A program made the translations under genes and the position numbers. A stretch of 64,000 bases of DNA from Nemesobacter sp965249045 (lineage in GTDB: Bacteria > Desulfobacterota_D > UBA1144 > Nemesobacterales > Nemesobacteraceae), in the NCBI GenBank assembly GCA_965249045.1, contig OZ252213.1, positions 1,116,001-1,180,000 on the forward strand, in the 5' to 3' direction. The notes under the pieces are model-generated. The model did no database searches. It was not told the DNA's origin and was given only the letters and a program-made list of their open reading frames with translations. Below are positions 33,326 through 42,376 of this stretch, piece after piece (the first letter of the stretch is position 1; every line of letters begins with the position of its first letter).

Positions 33326-34502
33326 CGCGGGCCTGCTTAAGCGGGGAGTGCTTGTTGTACTCTGAAATAAGCGAACGCATGTAGGGTCTTTCGCCCCGAA
33401 GGAAGTTGTCTATGGAGCTTTGTGCCCCGGGATTGAAAAAGAAGTGGGAACTGTAAACCGGTACCGCTTCAAAACCGCGAAGGAACTTATGTTCACCCTG
33501 CGCTCCGGCTTCAAAAACATTTATTCCGTTGTTTATGGCAAACTCTATCGGCTTGTAGTAACAGCACTCAAAGTGAAGATACGGTACCTCGACGGTGCAT
33601 CCCCAGTACCTTCCGTAAAGCTTGTCGCCTTTTCTGAAATTGATGGTGCCGCCGACCGGGCGCCCGCCCATCTGCGCGATCACCAGCACGGTTTTTTCCC
33701 TGTACGTCTCAAACATCAGGTCAAAAAACTCCCTGTTAAGATAGGCGCTTCCCCATTTTCTTGAGCTGGTGCTTACGTAGAATTCCCAGATGGAGTCAAT
33801 GTGCTCGCGGCGTATCTGTTCTTTTTCGAAGACCGAGACTTCTATGCCTAGATCATAGAGACGGCGTTTTTCTTTCTTTATCTGTTTTCTTCTCCCCGAG
33901 CGCAGGTCACGGAGAAAATCATCGAAACAGAGATAGTCTGAGTTATGCCAGTGGTACTGATGAGTGAGCCTTGAGAGAAACCCGCAGTCAGCAAACAGTT
34001 CCTGCTCTTCGGCGGTTACAAATAAAAAATGTATTGAAGAGAGACTTTTAAGAGAACATACTTCAACCAGTTTGTCTACAAGTGCCCGCCCGCATGTTCC
34101 GTAATCGTAATCCGCGCGCACAATTATTCTCCGACCAGTTGCCGGGGTAAACGGTACGCCGACGACAGCCTTGGGATAGTAGCTCAGTCCCGCGTCCTGG
34201 TATGCCTGGGCCCACTGCCAGTCGAATATGTACTCGCCGTAGGAATCGGTTTTCAGGTAAAACGTGACCGCCCCGATGAGGTCCCCCCCTTCGCGCAGCA
34301 GAAGATGGCGCGGTTCCCATCCGGTGCCGGGACCCACGCATCCGGATTTTTCAAGGGCGAAAAGGAAATCAAACTCGAAAAAAGGGTTGTTACCCGGCTG
34401 AATGGAATCGTATTCCTTCTTTTCTACCTCTGTTATCGAATGGCATATCTGGAATGCGATTGATTTCTTGGATAGTTTTCTTTGTGCCTTCATGGTCGGC
34501 AA
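33300..34502 (-). CDS. COG3146-like GNAT/FemAB-fold acyltransferase
   Basis: A 400-residue soluble protein. It matches the COG3146 (DUF482) family: ITEVEKKEYDSIQPGNNPFFEFDFLFALEKSGCV at the start, VTFYLKTDSYGEYIFDWQWAQAYQDAG, YYPKAVVGVPFTPATGRRI, and later RKWGSAYLNREFFDLMFETY and GTINFRKGDKLYGRYWGC. The fold is the one used by FemX and aminoacyl-tRNA-protein transferases. It overlaps clpS by 26 bases, which suggests a link with N-end tagging. The reaction it performs is not known. Confidence 0.75.
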   Translation of the reverse strand: MPTMKAQRKLSKKSIAFQICHSITEVEKKEYDSIQPGNNPFFEFDFLFALEKSGCVGPGTGWEPRHLLLREGGDLIGAVTFYLKTDSYGEYIFDWQWAQAYQDAGLSYYPKAVVGVPFTPATGRRIIVRADYDYGTCGRALVDKLVEVCSLKSLSSIHFLFVTAEEQELFADCGFLSRLTHQYHWHNSDYLCFDDFLRDLRSGRRKQIKKEKRRLYDLGIEVSVFEKEQIRREHIDSIWEFYVSTSSRKWGSAYLNREFFDLMFETYREKTVLVIAQMGGRPVGGTINFRKGDKLYGRYWGCTVEVPYLHFECCYYKPIEFAINNGINVFEAGAQGEHKFLRGFEAVPVYSSHFFFNPGAQSSIDNFLRGERPYMRSLISEYNKHSPLKQARGGKSEKIV

Positions 34503-34623
34503 CCGGTGAATGAACCCTCAAGTTGCTTCCGATTCGTGGTATTCGGTTAGAAAAGTACCTCATTCACTGATCGTTGTCATACTCGATAATTGCCTGCGAT
34601 TCGAGACCATGCAGCGGATTGTA

Positions 34624-34653
34624 TTGATTGACTTCAACCGTATGAGCTATAAT
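34624..34653 (+). promoter_or_regulatory. promoter before the Phd-type antitoxin
   Basis: TTGATT at 34624-34629 and TATAAT at 34648-34653, 18 bases apart, with AGAGG just before the antitoxin start. Such genes are often self-repressed by binding to this region. Confidence 0.5.
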
Positions 34654-34679
34654 GATAGCCCGTGTAAAAGAGGAATATA

Positions 34680-34937
34680 ATGGAAATAGGTATCAGTGAA
34701 GCAAGGGCAAGATTGTCCGCCCTGATAAACGCGGCTCTAGATGGCGAACAAGTGGTTTTGACAAAACATGGTAGGCCTGTGGCTGAAATAAGACCCTTCA
34801 CCACCACGAAAAGACCCGCTGAGAAACTGTCCGCAATCCGAAGGATAGTAACAAAAGCCAGAAGCAAGCGTCTAAGCGGTGTTTCCGCGGCAAAAGCCGA
34901 TAATTTTTTATACGACGATACCGGATTGCCCTCATGA
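34680..34937 (+). CDS. Phd/YefM-type antitoxin
   Basis: An 85-residue protein with the Phd fold at the N-terminus (MEIGISEARARLSALINAALDGEQVVLTKHGRPVAEI), the usual DNA-binding part, and a C-terminal region that normally neutralises a partner toxin. Its stop overlaps by ATGA the start of a 43-codon frame that does not look like a PIN, Doc or RelE toxin, so no intact toxin is visible. Either the toxin is lost or the antitoxin works alone. A promoter with TATAAT is 27 bases upstream. Confidence 0.82.
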   Translation: MEIGISEARARLSALINAALDGEQVVLTKHGRPVAEIRPFTTTKRPAEKLSAIRRIVTKARSKRLSGVSAAKADNFLYDDTGLPS

Positions 34938-35065
34938 TTTTTGCTTACAAGTCTGCGATTATGTCTCTGTGCCCCGATGCGTTTTATCTCCATGCTCGCG
35001 ACCGGCGAACAAAACCGGCATCACTGGAAAATATAGTCAGGGTTCTTTTGTTTTTGTCGAAATGA
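34934..35065 (+). CDS. 43-codon frame coupled to antitoxin, unknown
   Basis: Starts within the antitoxin stop (ATGA) and stops within the start of the ABC-F gene (ATGA), coding MIFAYKSAIMSLCPDAFY and a basic tail. I recognise no domain. Double 4-base coupling suggests it may be translated, possibly as the stub of a lost toxin; equally it may be chance. Confidence 0.3.
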   Translation: MIFAYKSAIMSLCPDAFYLHARDRRTKPASLENIVRVLLFLSK

Positions 35066-36948
35066 TAAGTTTGTCGGGCATATGTCATTCTTTTTCTGGA
35101 AAGGATCTTTTCCTTGATCTTGAGTGGAGCATAAAAAAAGGAAGAAAATACGGTCTTGTGGGTCCAAATGGCTCGGGTAAAACCACGTTGCTTGAGATCG
35201 TAACGGGACTCATGGAATCGGAAAAAGGGGAGGTTTCCGTTCCAGCTGCGCTGACTGTGGGTTATCTTCCTCAGATAATGGACCCGCACACAGGCGATCT
35301 TACGGTGCTTTCGGCGGCTTGCGCAAGCGGTTTCGGCGGCGGTGAAGACGGTTCCGAGAAACCCGTCCACGAAGCCGAGAAAATCCTTTTCGGACTGGGT
35401 TTTACAGAGGAGCAGCTCTCCCACAGAGTCTCTTCTCTTTCAGGCGGCTGGAAGATGCGGGTTGAACTCGCGAGGATACTTCTTTTAGAACCCCGGGTGC
35501 TTCTTCTTGATGAGCCGACGAATCATCTCGACATAAAAAGCATCGAGTGGCTTGAAGGGTACCTTGGAAATTATCGCGGAACCGTGGTTCTGGTATCCCA
35601 CGACAAATACCTGCTTGACCGCATGGTTGATACGGTAGCAGAGCTTGAAGGCGGGGGGATAAGAGAATTTCGGGGTGATTATTCTTCTTACCTTGAGAAA
35701 AAAGAGCAGATTGCGGCGGTTGCGGAGGCAACTGCCAAAAACCAGGAGAAAAAGCTCCGAGCACAGCGCCGTTTCATAGAGCGATTCAGGTACAAGGCTT
35801 CAAAGGCAAGACAGGTGCAGAGCAGGATAAAAATGCTTGAGAAGATGGAGCCCGCCGCGCCATCCTCAGAAACCCGCAGAACCCTTGAATTTGATTTTCC
35901 CGCCCCGGAGCGCGCAGGGCGTGTGGTTTACGAAATAAGCGATTTTTCAAAGGAGTACGAAACACCCGCCGGCGCAAGAAACGTCGTTTTTCGAAACTGT
36001 CCAGCGCTTCGTGTGGAAAGGGGAGACAGGATAGCTGTTACCGGGAGAAACGGTGAGGGAAAAACCACTCTCTGCAAGATGATCGCCGGTGTTGAAAACT
36101 TCTCCGGTAAAAGTCGCTTGGGACATAACATAACCTTGGGCTACTACGCACAGAACCAGGACGAGATGCTTAATCCGAAAAACAGTGTTTACGAAGAATT
36201 CATCGGAGCTTATCCTCTTTTCTCCCAGACCGAGGCGAGAACGCTTCTGGGTTCCTTTCTTTTCAGTGCTTCTGATATAACCAAAAAAGTCTCGGTTCTC
36301 TCAGGCGGCGAGAAAAGCCGCCTGTCCCTTCTCAAAATTCTGGTTTCCCGCTCTAATTTCCTGGTTCTCGACGAGCCTACAAACCACCTTGATATGGCGT
36401 CGAGGGAAGTGCTTCGCCGCGCTCTCGGGGAGTATCCCGGCACTTTTTTGCTTATAAGCCACGACAGGTATTTCATTGACAGTCTTGTAAGCAGAATATG
36501 GTACGTGGATGGGGGAGGGGTTGAGACGTTTATCGGCAACTATTCGGAATTTCTTGAGAAAAAGGCCCGCGACTCGGAGGACAAGCAGGTTCTCACTGAA
36601 GCGCGCGACGACAGATCTACGGAGAAAACCGCGAAAACCATAGAGGCGGAGCGGCGCAACCGGCTTTACAGGGAACTTCGGGAAAAGGGCATAGAGAATA
36701 TGGAGAACTGGACGCTTCTTTCAAAAAAACAGATGGAGAATGCTCTTTCGGATCTTGAGAGCAGGATCTGTGAGTGCGAAACTGAGAAAGACGAGATGGA
36801 AAAACTTCTCGCGAACCCCGAAGTTCTCGCTCGAAGCGCTGACTGGGAAGAGAAAACAAGGCAGTTTAGAGAACTTGAGGCCAAGCTTTCCGCTCTTTAC
36901 GGCAGGTGGGATGAGGTGAGCGAGCACATGCGGAAGAATTTCAGTTGA
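35062..36948 (+). CDS. ABC-F family ATPase
   Basis: 628 residues from the ATG at 35062 (MISLSGICHSFSGKDLF), which matches the usual ABC-F start; an earlier in-frame start at 34879 overlaps the antitoxin. Two ATPase cassettes: Walker A GPNGSGKTT and GRNGEGKTT, signatures LSGGWKMR and LSGGEKSR, Walker B VLLLDEPTNHLD and LVLDEPTNHLD. The linker between has the long helical RFIERFRYKASKARQVQSRIKML. A C-terminal coiled coil is rich in Glu and Lys. No membrane part. Such proteins act on ribosomes (Uup, EttA, YheS types); the exact subgroup is open. Confidence 0.9.
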   Translation: MISLSGICHSFSGKDLFLDLEWSIKKGRKYGLVGPNGSGKTTLLEIVTGLMESEKGEVSVPAALTVGYLPQIMDPHTGDLTVLSAACASGFGGGEDGSEKPVHEAEKILFGLGFTEEQLSHRVSSLSGGWKMRVELARILLLEPRVLLLDEPTNHLDIKSIEWLEGYLGNYRGTVVLVSHDKYLLDRMVDTVAELEGGGIREFRGDYSSYLEKKEQIAAVAEATAKNQEKKLRAQRRFIERFRYKASKARQVQSRIKMLEKMEPAAPSSETRRTLEFDFPAPERAGRVVYEISDFSKEYETPAGARNVVFRNCPALRVERGDRIAVTGRNGEGKTTLCKMIAGVENFSGKSRLGHNITLGYYAQNQDEMLNPKNSVYEEFIGAYPLFSQTEARTLLGSFLFSASDITKKVSVLSGGEKSRLSLLKILVSRSNFLVLDEPTNHLDMASREVLRRALGEYPGTFLLISHDRYFIDSLVSRIWYVDGGGVETFIGNYSEFLEKKARDSEDKQVLTEARDDRSTEKTAKTIEAERRNRLYRELREKGIENMENWTLLSKKQMENALSDLESRICECETEKDEMEKLLANPEVLARSADWEEKTRQFRELEAKLSALYGRWDEVSEHMRKNFS

Positions 36949-37025
36949 GAGCAATGCTGTTTCCGCCCCATGGTTTTTTCTTTATAATGATGGAACCCGC
37001 GATTTTCTGATTTCAGGAAACTTAT

Positions 37026-38681
37026 ATGAACGCAGCCGTAATAGCGATAGTTGTAATCGTTCTTTACCTGGTTGGGTACAGGTATTACTCAAAATTCATT
37101 TCCGAAAAAATTTACGGGATAAGCGACGGGGAGCCCACTCCGGCCCACCAGTTGCGAGACGGCATAGACTACGTGCCCGCCGGCAAGCACGTTCTTTTCG
37201 GACATCATTTTGCGTCCATAGCTGGAGCCGCCCCGATAATAGGGCCGGCCATCGCCGTGTTCTGGGGATGGGTCCCGGCGATTATCTGGGTTGTGTTCGG
37301 AACAATCTTCATCGGGGCCGTTCATGATTTCGGAGCTCTGGTTATCTCCGCTAGAAACAGGGGAAGATCCGTCGGAGATCTGGCCGGCATATTCATAAGC
37401 CCGCGGGGAAGAACCCTTTTTCTCCTTATGGTCTGCTTTCTGGTCTTTTTTGTAATAGCCGTTTTCGCCTACGCCATATCGGTTCTTTTCGTCAGCTTTC
37501 CCGCAAGCGTGCTTCCCGTAAACTTCCAGATACTGGTGGCCCTTGTAATCGGTTTTCTTTTCTACAGAAAAAAGGTTTCCATCCTCTGGCCTTCTGTAAT
37601 CGCGCTTGTGCTTCTTTACTTTATGATCTGGGCGGGAACCAAGGTGCCCCTGACTATTCCCGAGGTCATGGGAAGCCAGGTGGTGACGTGGGTAATAATT
37701 CTTATGATCTACTCCTTCGTGGCCTCGGTTCTTCCCGTTTGGGTGCTTCTTCAGCCGAGAGACTACATAAACGGTATCCATCTTTTCGTGGGTCTCGCGA
37801 TACTGATAGCCGGGATAATGGTTGCGCATCCCGAGATGCAGGCCCCCGCCTTTAACTTCACCGCCGACGGACTTCCAGTGCTTCCCTTCCTTTTCATAAC
37901 GGTAGCGTGCGGAGCGGTAAGCGGATTTCACGGTCTTGTCGCAAGCGGAACCACGTCAAAGCAGCTTGACAGGATGTCGCATTCAAGATTTGTAGGTTAC
38001 GGGGGGATGCTGGGGGAGGGCACGCTTGCCATGATAGCCACCCTCGCTGTCGGGGCCGGAATAGAGCGCAGCGAATGGCTCACACACTATGATTCATGGG
38101 AATCGGCATCGAGCGGGGGCATAGCGAATTTCGTTATGGGAACTTCGAGCTTTCTTACTGCCATCCACATTCCCGAGGTGCTCGGAACCACTCTTATAAG
38201 TGTGATAGTCATAAGTTTTGCGGCAACCTCCCTTGATACCGGGGCCAGGATACAGAGGATCGTTATAGGCGAGCTTGGAGAGGCCTACGGTATTAAGGCT
38301 CTTAAAAACAGGTATATCGGGGCGTTTCTCGCCGTCGTGCCGCCGCTTGCGCTTGCGCTTTTCGCGCAGGCTCCGGGCAAGGGACCTGGCTCAGGCGGAT
38401 TTCTGCTCTGGCCTCTTTTCGGGGCCACCAACCAGCTGATAGCCGGGATTACGCTGCTTCTGATAACTCTTTATCTGAAAAGATCGAAAAAACCGTTTGT
38501 CTATACACTTGTGCCAATGGTTTTTCTGGTGGCTATGACGACGGCCTCAATATTTTTCAATTTGAAGTATTTTCTCGACAACACGCTTCTTTTCAGTCTC
38601 TCCGCGATAATGCTCGTTCTTGCCGTCTGGCTCATTCTGGAGGCTGTGGTCGTGTCAAGAAAAACCTCGGGCAGTGGCTGA
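37026..38681 (+). CDS. cstA: carbon starvation protein CstA (peptide/pyruvate transporter)
   Basis: A 551-residue membrane protein with about 14 membrane segments. Family marks are YYSKFISEKIYGI, TPAHQLRDGIDYVPAGKHVLFGHHFASIAGAAPIIGPA, GWVPAIIWVVFGTIFIGAVHDF, SGFHGLVASGTTSKQL, SLDTGARIQR and FLLWPLFGATNQLIAG. CstA moves peptides or pyruvate when carbon is short. It converges with recR (9 bases). It is shorter than the long E. coli form, like many members outside the enterobacteria. Confidence 0.93.
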   Translation: MNAAVIAIVVIVLYLVGYRYYSKFISEKIYGISDGEPTPAHQLRDGIDYVPAGKHVLFGHHFASIAGAAPIIGPAIAVFWGWVPAIIWVVFGTIFIGAVHDFGALVISARNRGRSVGDLAGIFISPRGRTLFLLMVCFLVFFVIAVFAYAISVLFVSFPASVLPVNFQILVALVIGFLFYRKKVSILWPSVIALVLLYFMIWAGTKVPLTIPEVMGSQVVTWVIILMIYSFVASVLPVWVLLQPRDYINGIHLFVGLAILIAGIMVAHPEMQAPAFNFTADGLPVLPFLFITVACGAVSGFHGLVASGTTSKQLDRMSHSRFVGYGGMLGEGTLAMIATLAVGAGIERSEWLTHYDSWESASSGGIANFVMGTSSFLTAIHIPEVLGTTLISVIVISFAATSLDTGARIQRIVIGELGEAYGIKALKNRYIGAFLAVVPPLALALFAQAPGKGPGSGGFLLWPLFGATNQLIAGITLLLITLYLKRSKKPFVYTLVPMVFLVAMTTASIFFNLKYFLDNTLLFSLSAIMLVLAVWLILEAVVVSRKTSGSG

Positions 38682-38690
38682 GACTCTGCG

Positions 38691-39296
38691 CTACATCTCC
38701 TTTCTGTTTCTAAGCGCCTTGCCGAGAGTGAGTTCGTCTATGAACTCTATGTTGCCACCAACGGGTATTCCGTAAGCTATTCTGGAGGTTCTGATTCCTA
38801 TGGGCTTTATTGTTCTTGAGAGATAAACCGCGGTTGCCTCGCCTTCGACGTTTGTGCCGGTCGCAATTATTATTTCCTTTATGTCCTCCCGGCCCGCTCT
38901 TGTTACAAGCTCTTTTATACGGAGGTCTTCTGGACCCACGCCTTCAAGAGGAGAGATTACTCCGTGGAGGACATGGTATTTTCCCCGAAACTCCCCGCTT
39001 CTTTCTATCGCAAGCAGGTCGAGCGGCTCTTCAACGACGCAGAGAATGTGCCGGTCTCTTGATGGGTCCGCGCAGATCGCGCACGGGTCTTTCTCCGTGA
39101 AGTTAAAGCAGGTGTTGCAGGTGCTGACGTCGGATTTGGTTCTGATTATCGCGTTTGAGAGGCTTTGCGCGTAGCCCTCAGATGAGCGGAATATGTGAAA
39201 GGCAAGGCGCGTAGCGTTTTTCTCGCCGATTCCCGGAAGCTTTGAAAGTTCTTCTATGAGTCTTGAAATCGGCTCGGGAAGGCCGGTTCTTTGCAT
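38691..39296 (-). CDS. recR: recombination protein RecR
   Basis: A 201-residue DNA repair protein of the RecFOR pathway. It has an HhH-type start (LIEELSKLPGIGEKNATRLAFHIF), a zinc motif CNTCFNFTEKDPCAICAD and a TOPRIM part (LCVVEEPLDLLAIERSGEF, VTRAGREDIKEIIIATGTNVEGEATAVYL). It follows ybaB by 1 base, the classical dnaX-ybaB-recR order. Confidence 0.95.
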   Translation of the reverse strand: MQRTGLPEPISRLIEELSKLPGIGEKNATRLAFHIFRSSEGYAQSLSNAIIRTKSDVSTCNTCFNFTEKDPCAICADPSRDRHILCVVEEPLDLLAIERSGEFRGKYHVLHGVISPLEGVGPEDLRIKELVTRAGREDIKEIIIATGTNVEGEATAVYLSRTIKPIGIRTSRIAYGIPVGGNIEFIDELTLGKALRNRKEM

Positions 39297-39297
39297 C

Positions 39298-39621
39298 TCA
39301 GATAAGCCCTGGTGGAAGTCCCATGCCGGAGGTAATACGCGAGACTTCGTCTTTCATCAGTTCCTGTCCCTTGTGAAGAGCCTCGTTTACGGCGGCGGTT
39401 ACCAGGTCCTGGAGCATCTCGATGTCGGTTTCGCTTATTATTTCGGGCTCTATGACTATTGACGATATCTCTCCCTTGGCCTTTGCCGTAACCGTGACCA
39501 TTCCGCCCCCGGAAGAAGCTTCCACGGTCTTTTCCCCGGCCTCGTTCTGGAGTCGCTCCATCTGCTCCTTCATCTTTCCCATTTGCTTCATGAGATTTTT
39601 CATGTTTCCGCCTAATTTCAT
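39298..39621 (-). CDS. ybaB: YbaB/EbfC nucleoid-associated protein
   Basis: A 107-residue DNA-binding protein. It begins with GNMKNLMKQMGKMKEQMERLQNE, then TVEASSGGGMVTVTAKAKGEISSIVIEPE and DLVTAAVNEALHKGQELM, the YbaB fold. It lies between dnaX and recR, as in many bacteria. Confidence 0.94.
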   Translation of the reverse strand: MKLGGNMKNLMKQMGKMKEQMERLQNEAGEKTVEASSGGGMVTVTAKAKGEISSIVIEPEIISETDIEMLQDLVTAAVNEALHKGQELMKDEVSRITSGMGLPPGLI

Positions 39622-39631
39622 TTTTTCACTC

Positions 39632-41323
39632 CTAACTTAGATTCTTTCTTTTTATCACGCTGGCGTCAAACTGCCGGATGGCGTAGTTCACTATCTCATC
39701 TTCCCCGGGATCCGGTCTTTTCACGCTGCCGTCGACCCCGTTAACTCCCTCTTCGTTTACGGTATCGATATCAAGTTTTATTTTCTCAACGGCCAGCATT
39801 TCCCTCAGGATGTCTCTGAGCTTTTTGGATTTCTTAAGTTCTTTTTCGTAATTGATGCCGTTTTTAAGGAATTTTACGCTTACCCGATTCCCACTTACTT
39901 CAAGGAGATGGGCCTGGGCGAGTTTCCTCGCCAGAAATCTGTCTTTGCCGTTTACAAAGTCAACGACTTCCTGTTTTCCGGGACCGCTGCCCGCCGTTTT
40001 CGCTTCAGCGGGAGGTTCTGAAGTCTCCTTCTTCCGTTTCCCGCCTCCGCCTCCGTCTTTTTGTTTGATCTGGCCTCTGTCTTTTTCCGCGGGTTTGTCT
40101 TCCCGTTTTTCCGGTGCGCGCGCTGCGGCTTTTTTCTGGCCTCCAGTAGAACCCGGGGTCTTTTCCCCGCCGGATTTTTGCGGCGACAGTTTTTCAAGCC
40201 TTTTCAGCATATCGTCTATTTTCTCGACTTTTCCGACCGTGCTCATCTTGACAAGCGCGAGCTCAAGCACGACCTCAGGGTAAAAGGAACTCCGTATTTT
40301 CTCTCCCCCGTCAATCATTATGTTGAAAAGAAGCTCCACGGTTTCCGTGGATTCGTCTTTCACCAGAGAAGCGAGTTCGTCTTTTTCGTCCGGGGAAAGA
40401 TCCGAGACGAAGTCCTTGCCGCAGATCTTCAGGTAGAGAAGATTTCTGAACATGTAGATTATGTCCTGGGCCATTCTCCTGGGGCTTATTCCCTTTGATG
40501 CGGCATTGCGCACAAGCTCCACGCATTTTGCCGGTTCTTTTGTGAAAACGGCTCTAAGGATGCTTTTAAGCGACTCGTTATCCGGTATGCCGAGGAGGCT
40601 TATCACGTCCTTGTGGGTTATCTTGTCTTCAAAAGACACGGTCAGCTGGTCAAGCAGGCTCAGGGAATCTCTCATGCTTCCCTCAGATTCCCTTGCGATC
40701 AGGTAAAGGGTTTCTGTGTCAATTTTTATCTTCTCCGCTTTTGTTATTTTCTCGAGCGACTGCTTTATTTTCTCGACGGGTATTTTCTTGAAATCGTATC
40801 TCTGGCAGCGAGACATAATGGTCGGGGGAACCTTGTGCGCTTCGGTGGTCGCAAGTATGAAAATCGCGTGCTCAGGGGGTTCTTCCATTATTTTCAGAAG
40901 GGCGTTAAATGCCGACTGGGAGAGCATGTGCACTTCGTCGATTATGTAAACTTTTCTTCTTGCCGAAGCCGGCGCGTATTTTACGCTTTCTATGATCTCG
41001 CGCACATCAGCTACGCCGGTGTGCGAGGCGGCGTCGATTTCCTGTACGTCAAGCGATCTTCCTTCCGATATCCCCGCGCAGCTTGAGCACTGGTCAGTTG
41101 AGCAGGGGTATTTCCCCCCGTCTTTTCTCTCGCAGTTTATAGCCTTAGCGACTATTCTCGCCGTGGATGTCTTTCCCGTCCCTCTGGGGCCGGCGAACAG
41201 AAGCGCATGGGCTATTTTTCCGGATTCGATGGAGTTTCTGAGCGTGACGGCGGGGAATTCCTGACCGACAAGGTCTTCGAAAGTCTGGGGGCGCCACTTG
41301 CGGGCAAGTACTCTATAAGCCAT
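39632..41323 (-). CDS. dnaX: DNA polymerase III gamma/tau subunit
   Basis: 563 residues from the ATG at 41323 (MAYRVLARKWRPQTFEDLVGQE), the standard start; a longer frame to 41449 reads through the SRP RNA and is not credible. Clamp-loader AAA+ with Walker A GPRGTGKTST, zinc-binding Cys cluster after NCERKDGGKYPC, DEVHMLSQSAFNALLKIMEEPP and the SRC motif MSRCQRYDF. The middle is a low-complexity Lys/Glu/Gly linker (about residues 380-450), then a C-terminal tau domain. No frameshift slip site was recognised. Confidence 0.95.
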   Translation of the reverse strand: MAYRVLARKWRPQTFEDLVGQEFPAVTLRNSIESGKIAHALLFAGPRGTGKTSTARIVAKAINCERKDGGKYPCSTDQCSSCAGISEGRSLDVQEIDAASHTGVADVREIIESVKYAPASARRKVYIIDEVHMLSQSAFNALLKIMEEPPEHAIFILATTEAHKVPPTIMSRCQRYDFKKIPVEKIKQSLEKITKAEKIKIDTETLYLIARESEGSMRDSLSLLDQLTVSFEDKITHKDVISLLGIPDNESLKSILRAVFTKEPAKCVELVRNAASKGISPRRMAQDIIYMFRNLLYLKICGKDFVSDLSPDEKDELASLVKDESTETVELLFNIMIDGGEKIRSSFYPEVVLELALVKMSTVGKVEKIDDMLKRLEKLSPQKSGGEKTPGSTGGQKKAAARAPEKREDKPAEKDRGQIKQKDGGGGGKRKKETSEPPAEAKTAGSGPGKQEVVDFVNGKDRFLARKLAQAHLLEVSGNRVSVKFLKNGINYEKELKKSKKLRDILREMLAVEKIKLDIDTVNEEGVNGVDGSVKRPDPGEDEIVNYAIRQFDASVIKRKNLS

Positions 41324-41333
41324 GATATCAAAA

Positions 41334-41436
<103 letters not shown>

Positions 41437-41504
41437 ATTTATTCTCCAAACAGATGAACCGTTGTGGCCCAGTAGCTAATCACTCTACACAAAAACGGGG
41501 TCTT

Positions 41505-42047
41505 TTAGAAATGCGCAATAGTGAATCTTGTTCTATATCGGCGGGAAACGCCGTAGGGTCCCGGCCCGAAAGGAACGCGGACTATGCCCGCCTTTAGGGT
41601 ACCGTAATCGTCCGACCTGTATCCGAGCCACGCCGTGTGCATCATGCTGTATTTGTCGTAATACCGGTATTCGGCTCTGCCGATAACGTTGCCGTAGTCG
41701 AGATCGACGTTAAGGCGTAAGAGTTCAAAGCCGGAGTCTCCGATGTTCTCGCCCCTGCGCCCGGAGTAATCGCCGTAGGCGTGGTTCGTGCGCATGGCGC
41801 CGCCGATTCTGATCGGATTTTTTTTCGGTTCCGCCGGCTTGGGGGAAGCGGTTTGCGGTTCCGACTCCGCAAGCTTTTCACGGGCCTCCTCCAACCCCCG
41901 CTCCAGATATTCGATACGTTGCCTTAAAGCTTCGTTCTCATCGGCTGCCTCGTCGGCAAAGGCCAGCGGAGAAGCGAAGAGCAGAATTACAATGCCTAAG
42001 ATCAGATTGTACATGTATTGTCCCGGCACCCGTGTTGCTTTCGTCAT
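41505..42047 (-). pseudogene. truncated outer-membrane porin-like protein
   Basis: 180 residues. A signal peptide (cleaved about residue 31, SPLAFADEA) is followed by a coiled coil (ENEALRQRIEYLERGLEEAREKLAES), a Pro/Lys linker and the first strands of a porin barrel (GFELLRLNVDLDYGNVIGRAEYRYYDK, TLKAGIVRVPFGPGP). Porins of this kind normally run on for 150-300 residues after VPFG; here the frame ends after 20 more residues, so it is a broken gene (frameshift or deletion). Another frame past the break shows no clear continuation. Confidence 0.65.
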
Positions 42048-42135
42048 TCTAAGACCTCCTGCTTATGCTCATTTCTCCATAATATTAAGAGCGAACAGTT
42101 ATATCAAGCGATTTTTTAACAAGTTGATTCAGACT

Positions 42136-42324
42136 GTGAAGTTATTCTGGAGCATCTTATTATTTTTATTTGGCGGGGAACCGAAATTCATAGAACCGAT
42201 AGACGTAACGACGGGTGATGTGGTCAAGTCATTCTTTGTCGAGAACCCCGAGCCTAAGAAACCCACCGAGAAAGACAAGAAAGGCCAATCCCCACCCCTC
42301 AAGGTTGACTGGCATTGTATGTAA
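42136..42324 (+). CDS. 62-codon frame resembling IS1595 passenger protein
   Basis: A short plus-strand frame from GTG at 42136. A hydrophobic start is followed by EPKFIEPIDVTTGDVVKSFF and a Lys/Pro/Glu-rich tail (NPEPKKPTEKDKKGQ). The middle is similar to IEPIDATPEEVAKAMF of the passenger protein at 1730-1888. No clear ribosome site, so it may be a remnant rather than a working gene. The opposite strand also has a long frame here, so the call is weak. Confidence 0.35.
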   Translation: MKLFWSILLFLFGGEPKFIEPIDVTTGDVVKSFFVENPEPKKPTEKDKKGQSPPLKVDWHCM

Positions 42325-42376
42325 TTCCCCTAAATATTTATAGAATAATTCATCTTTTCTGTGTTACACTGCTAGC

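Noticed and set aside
37089..37931. Long frame opposite cstA
   Set aside because: It is the shadow of a strongly biased membrane-protein gene; the product is Lys, His and Gly rich without any domain.
41788..42324. A 178-codon plus-strand gene over the porin remnant
   Set aside because: Its first two thirds are antisense to the porin-like coding region; only the last part from 42136 was kept as a weak call.
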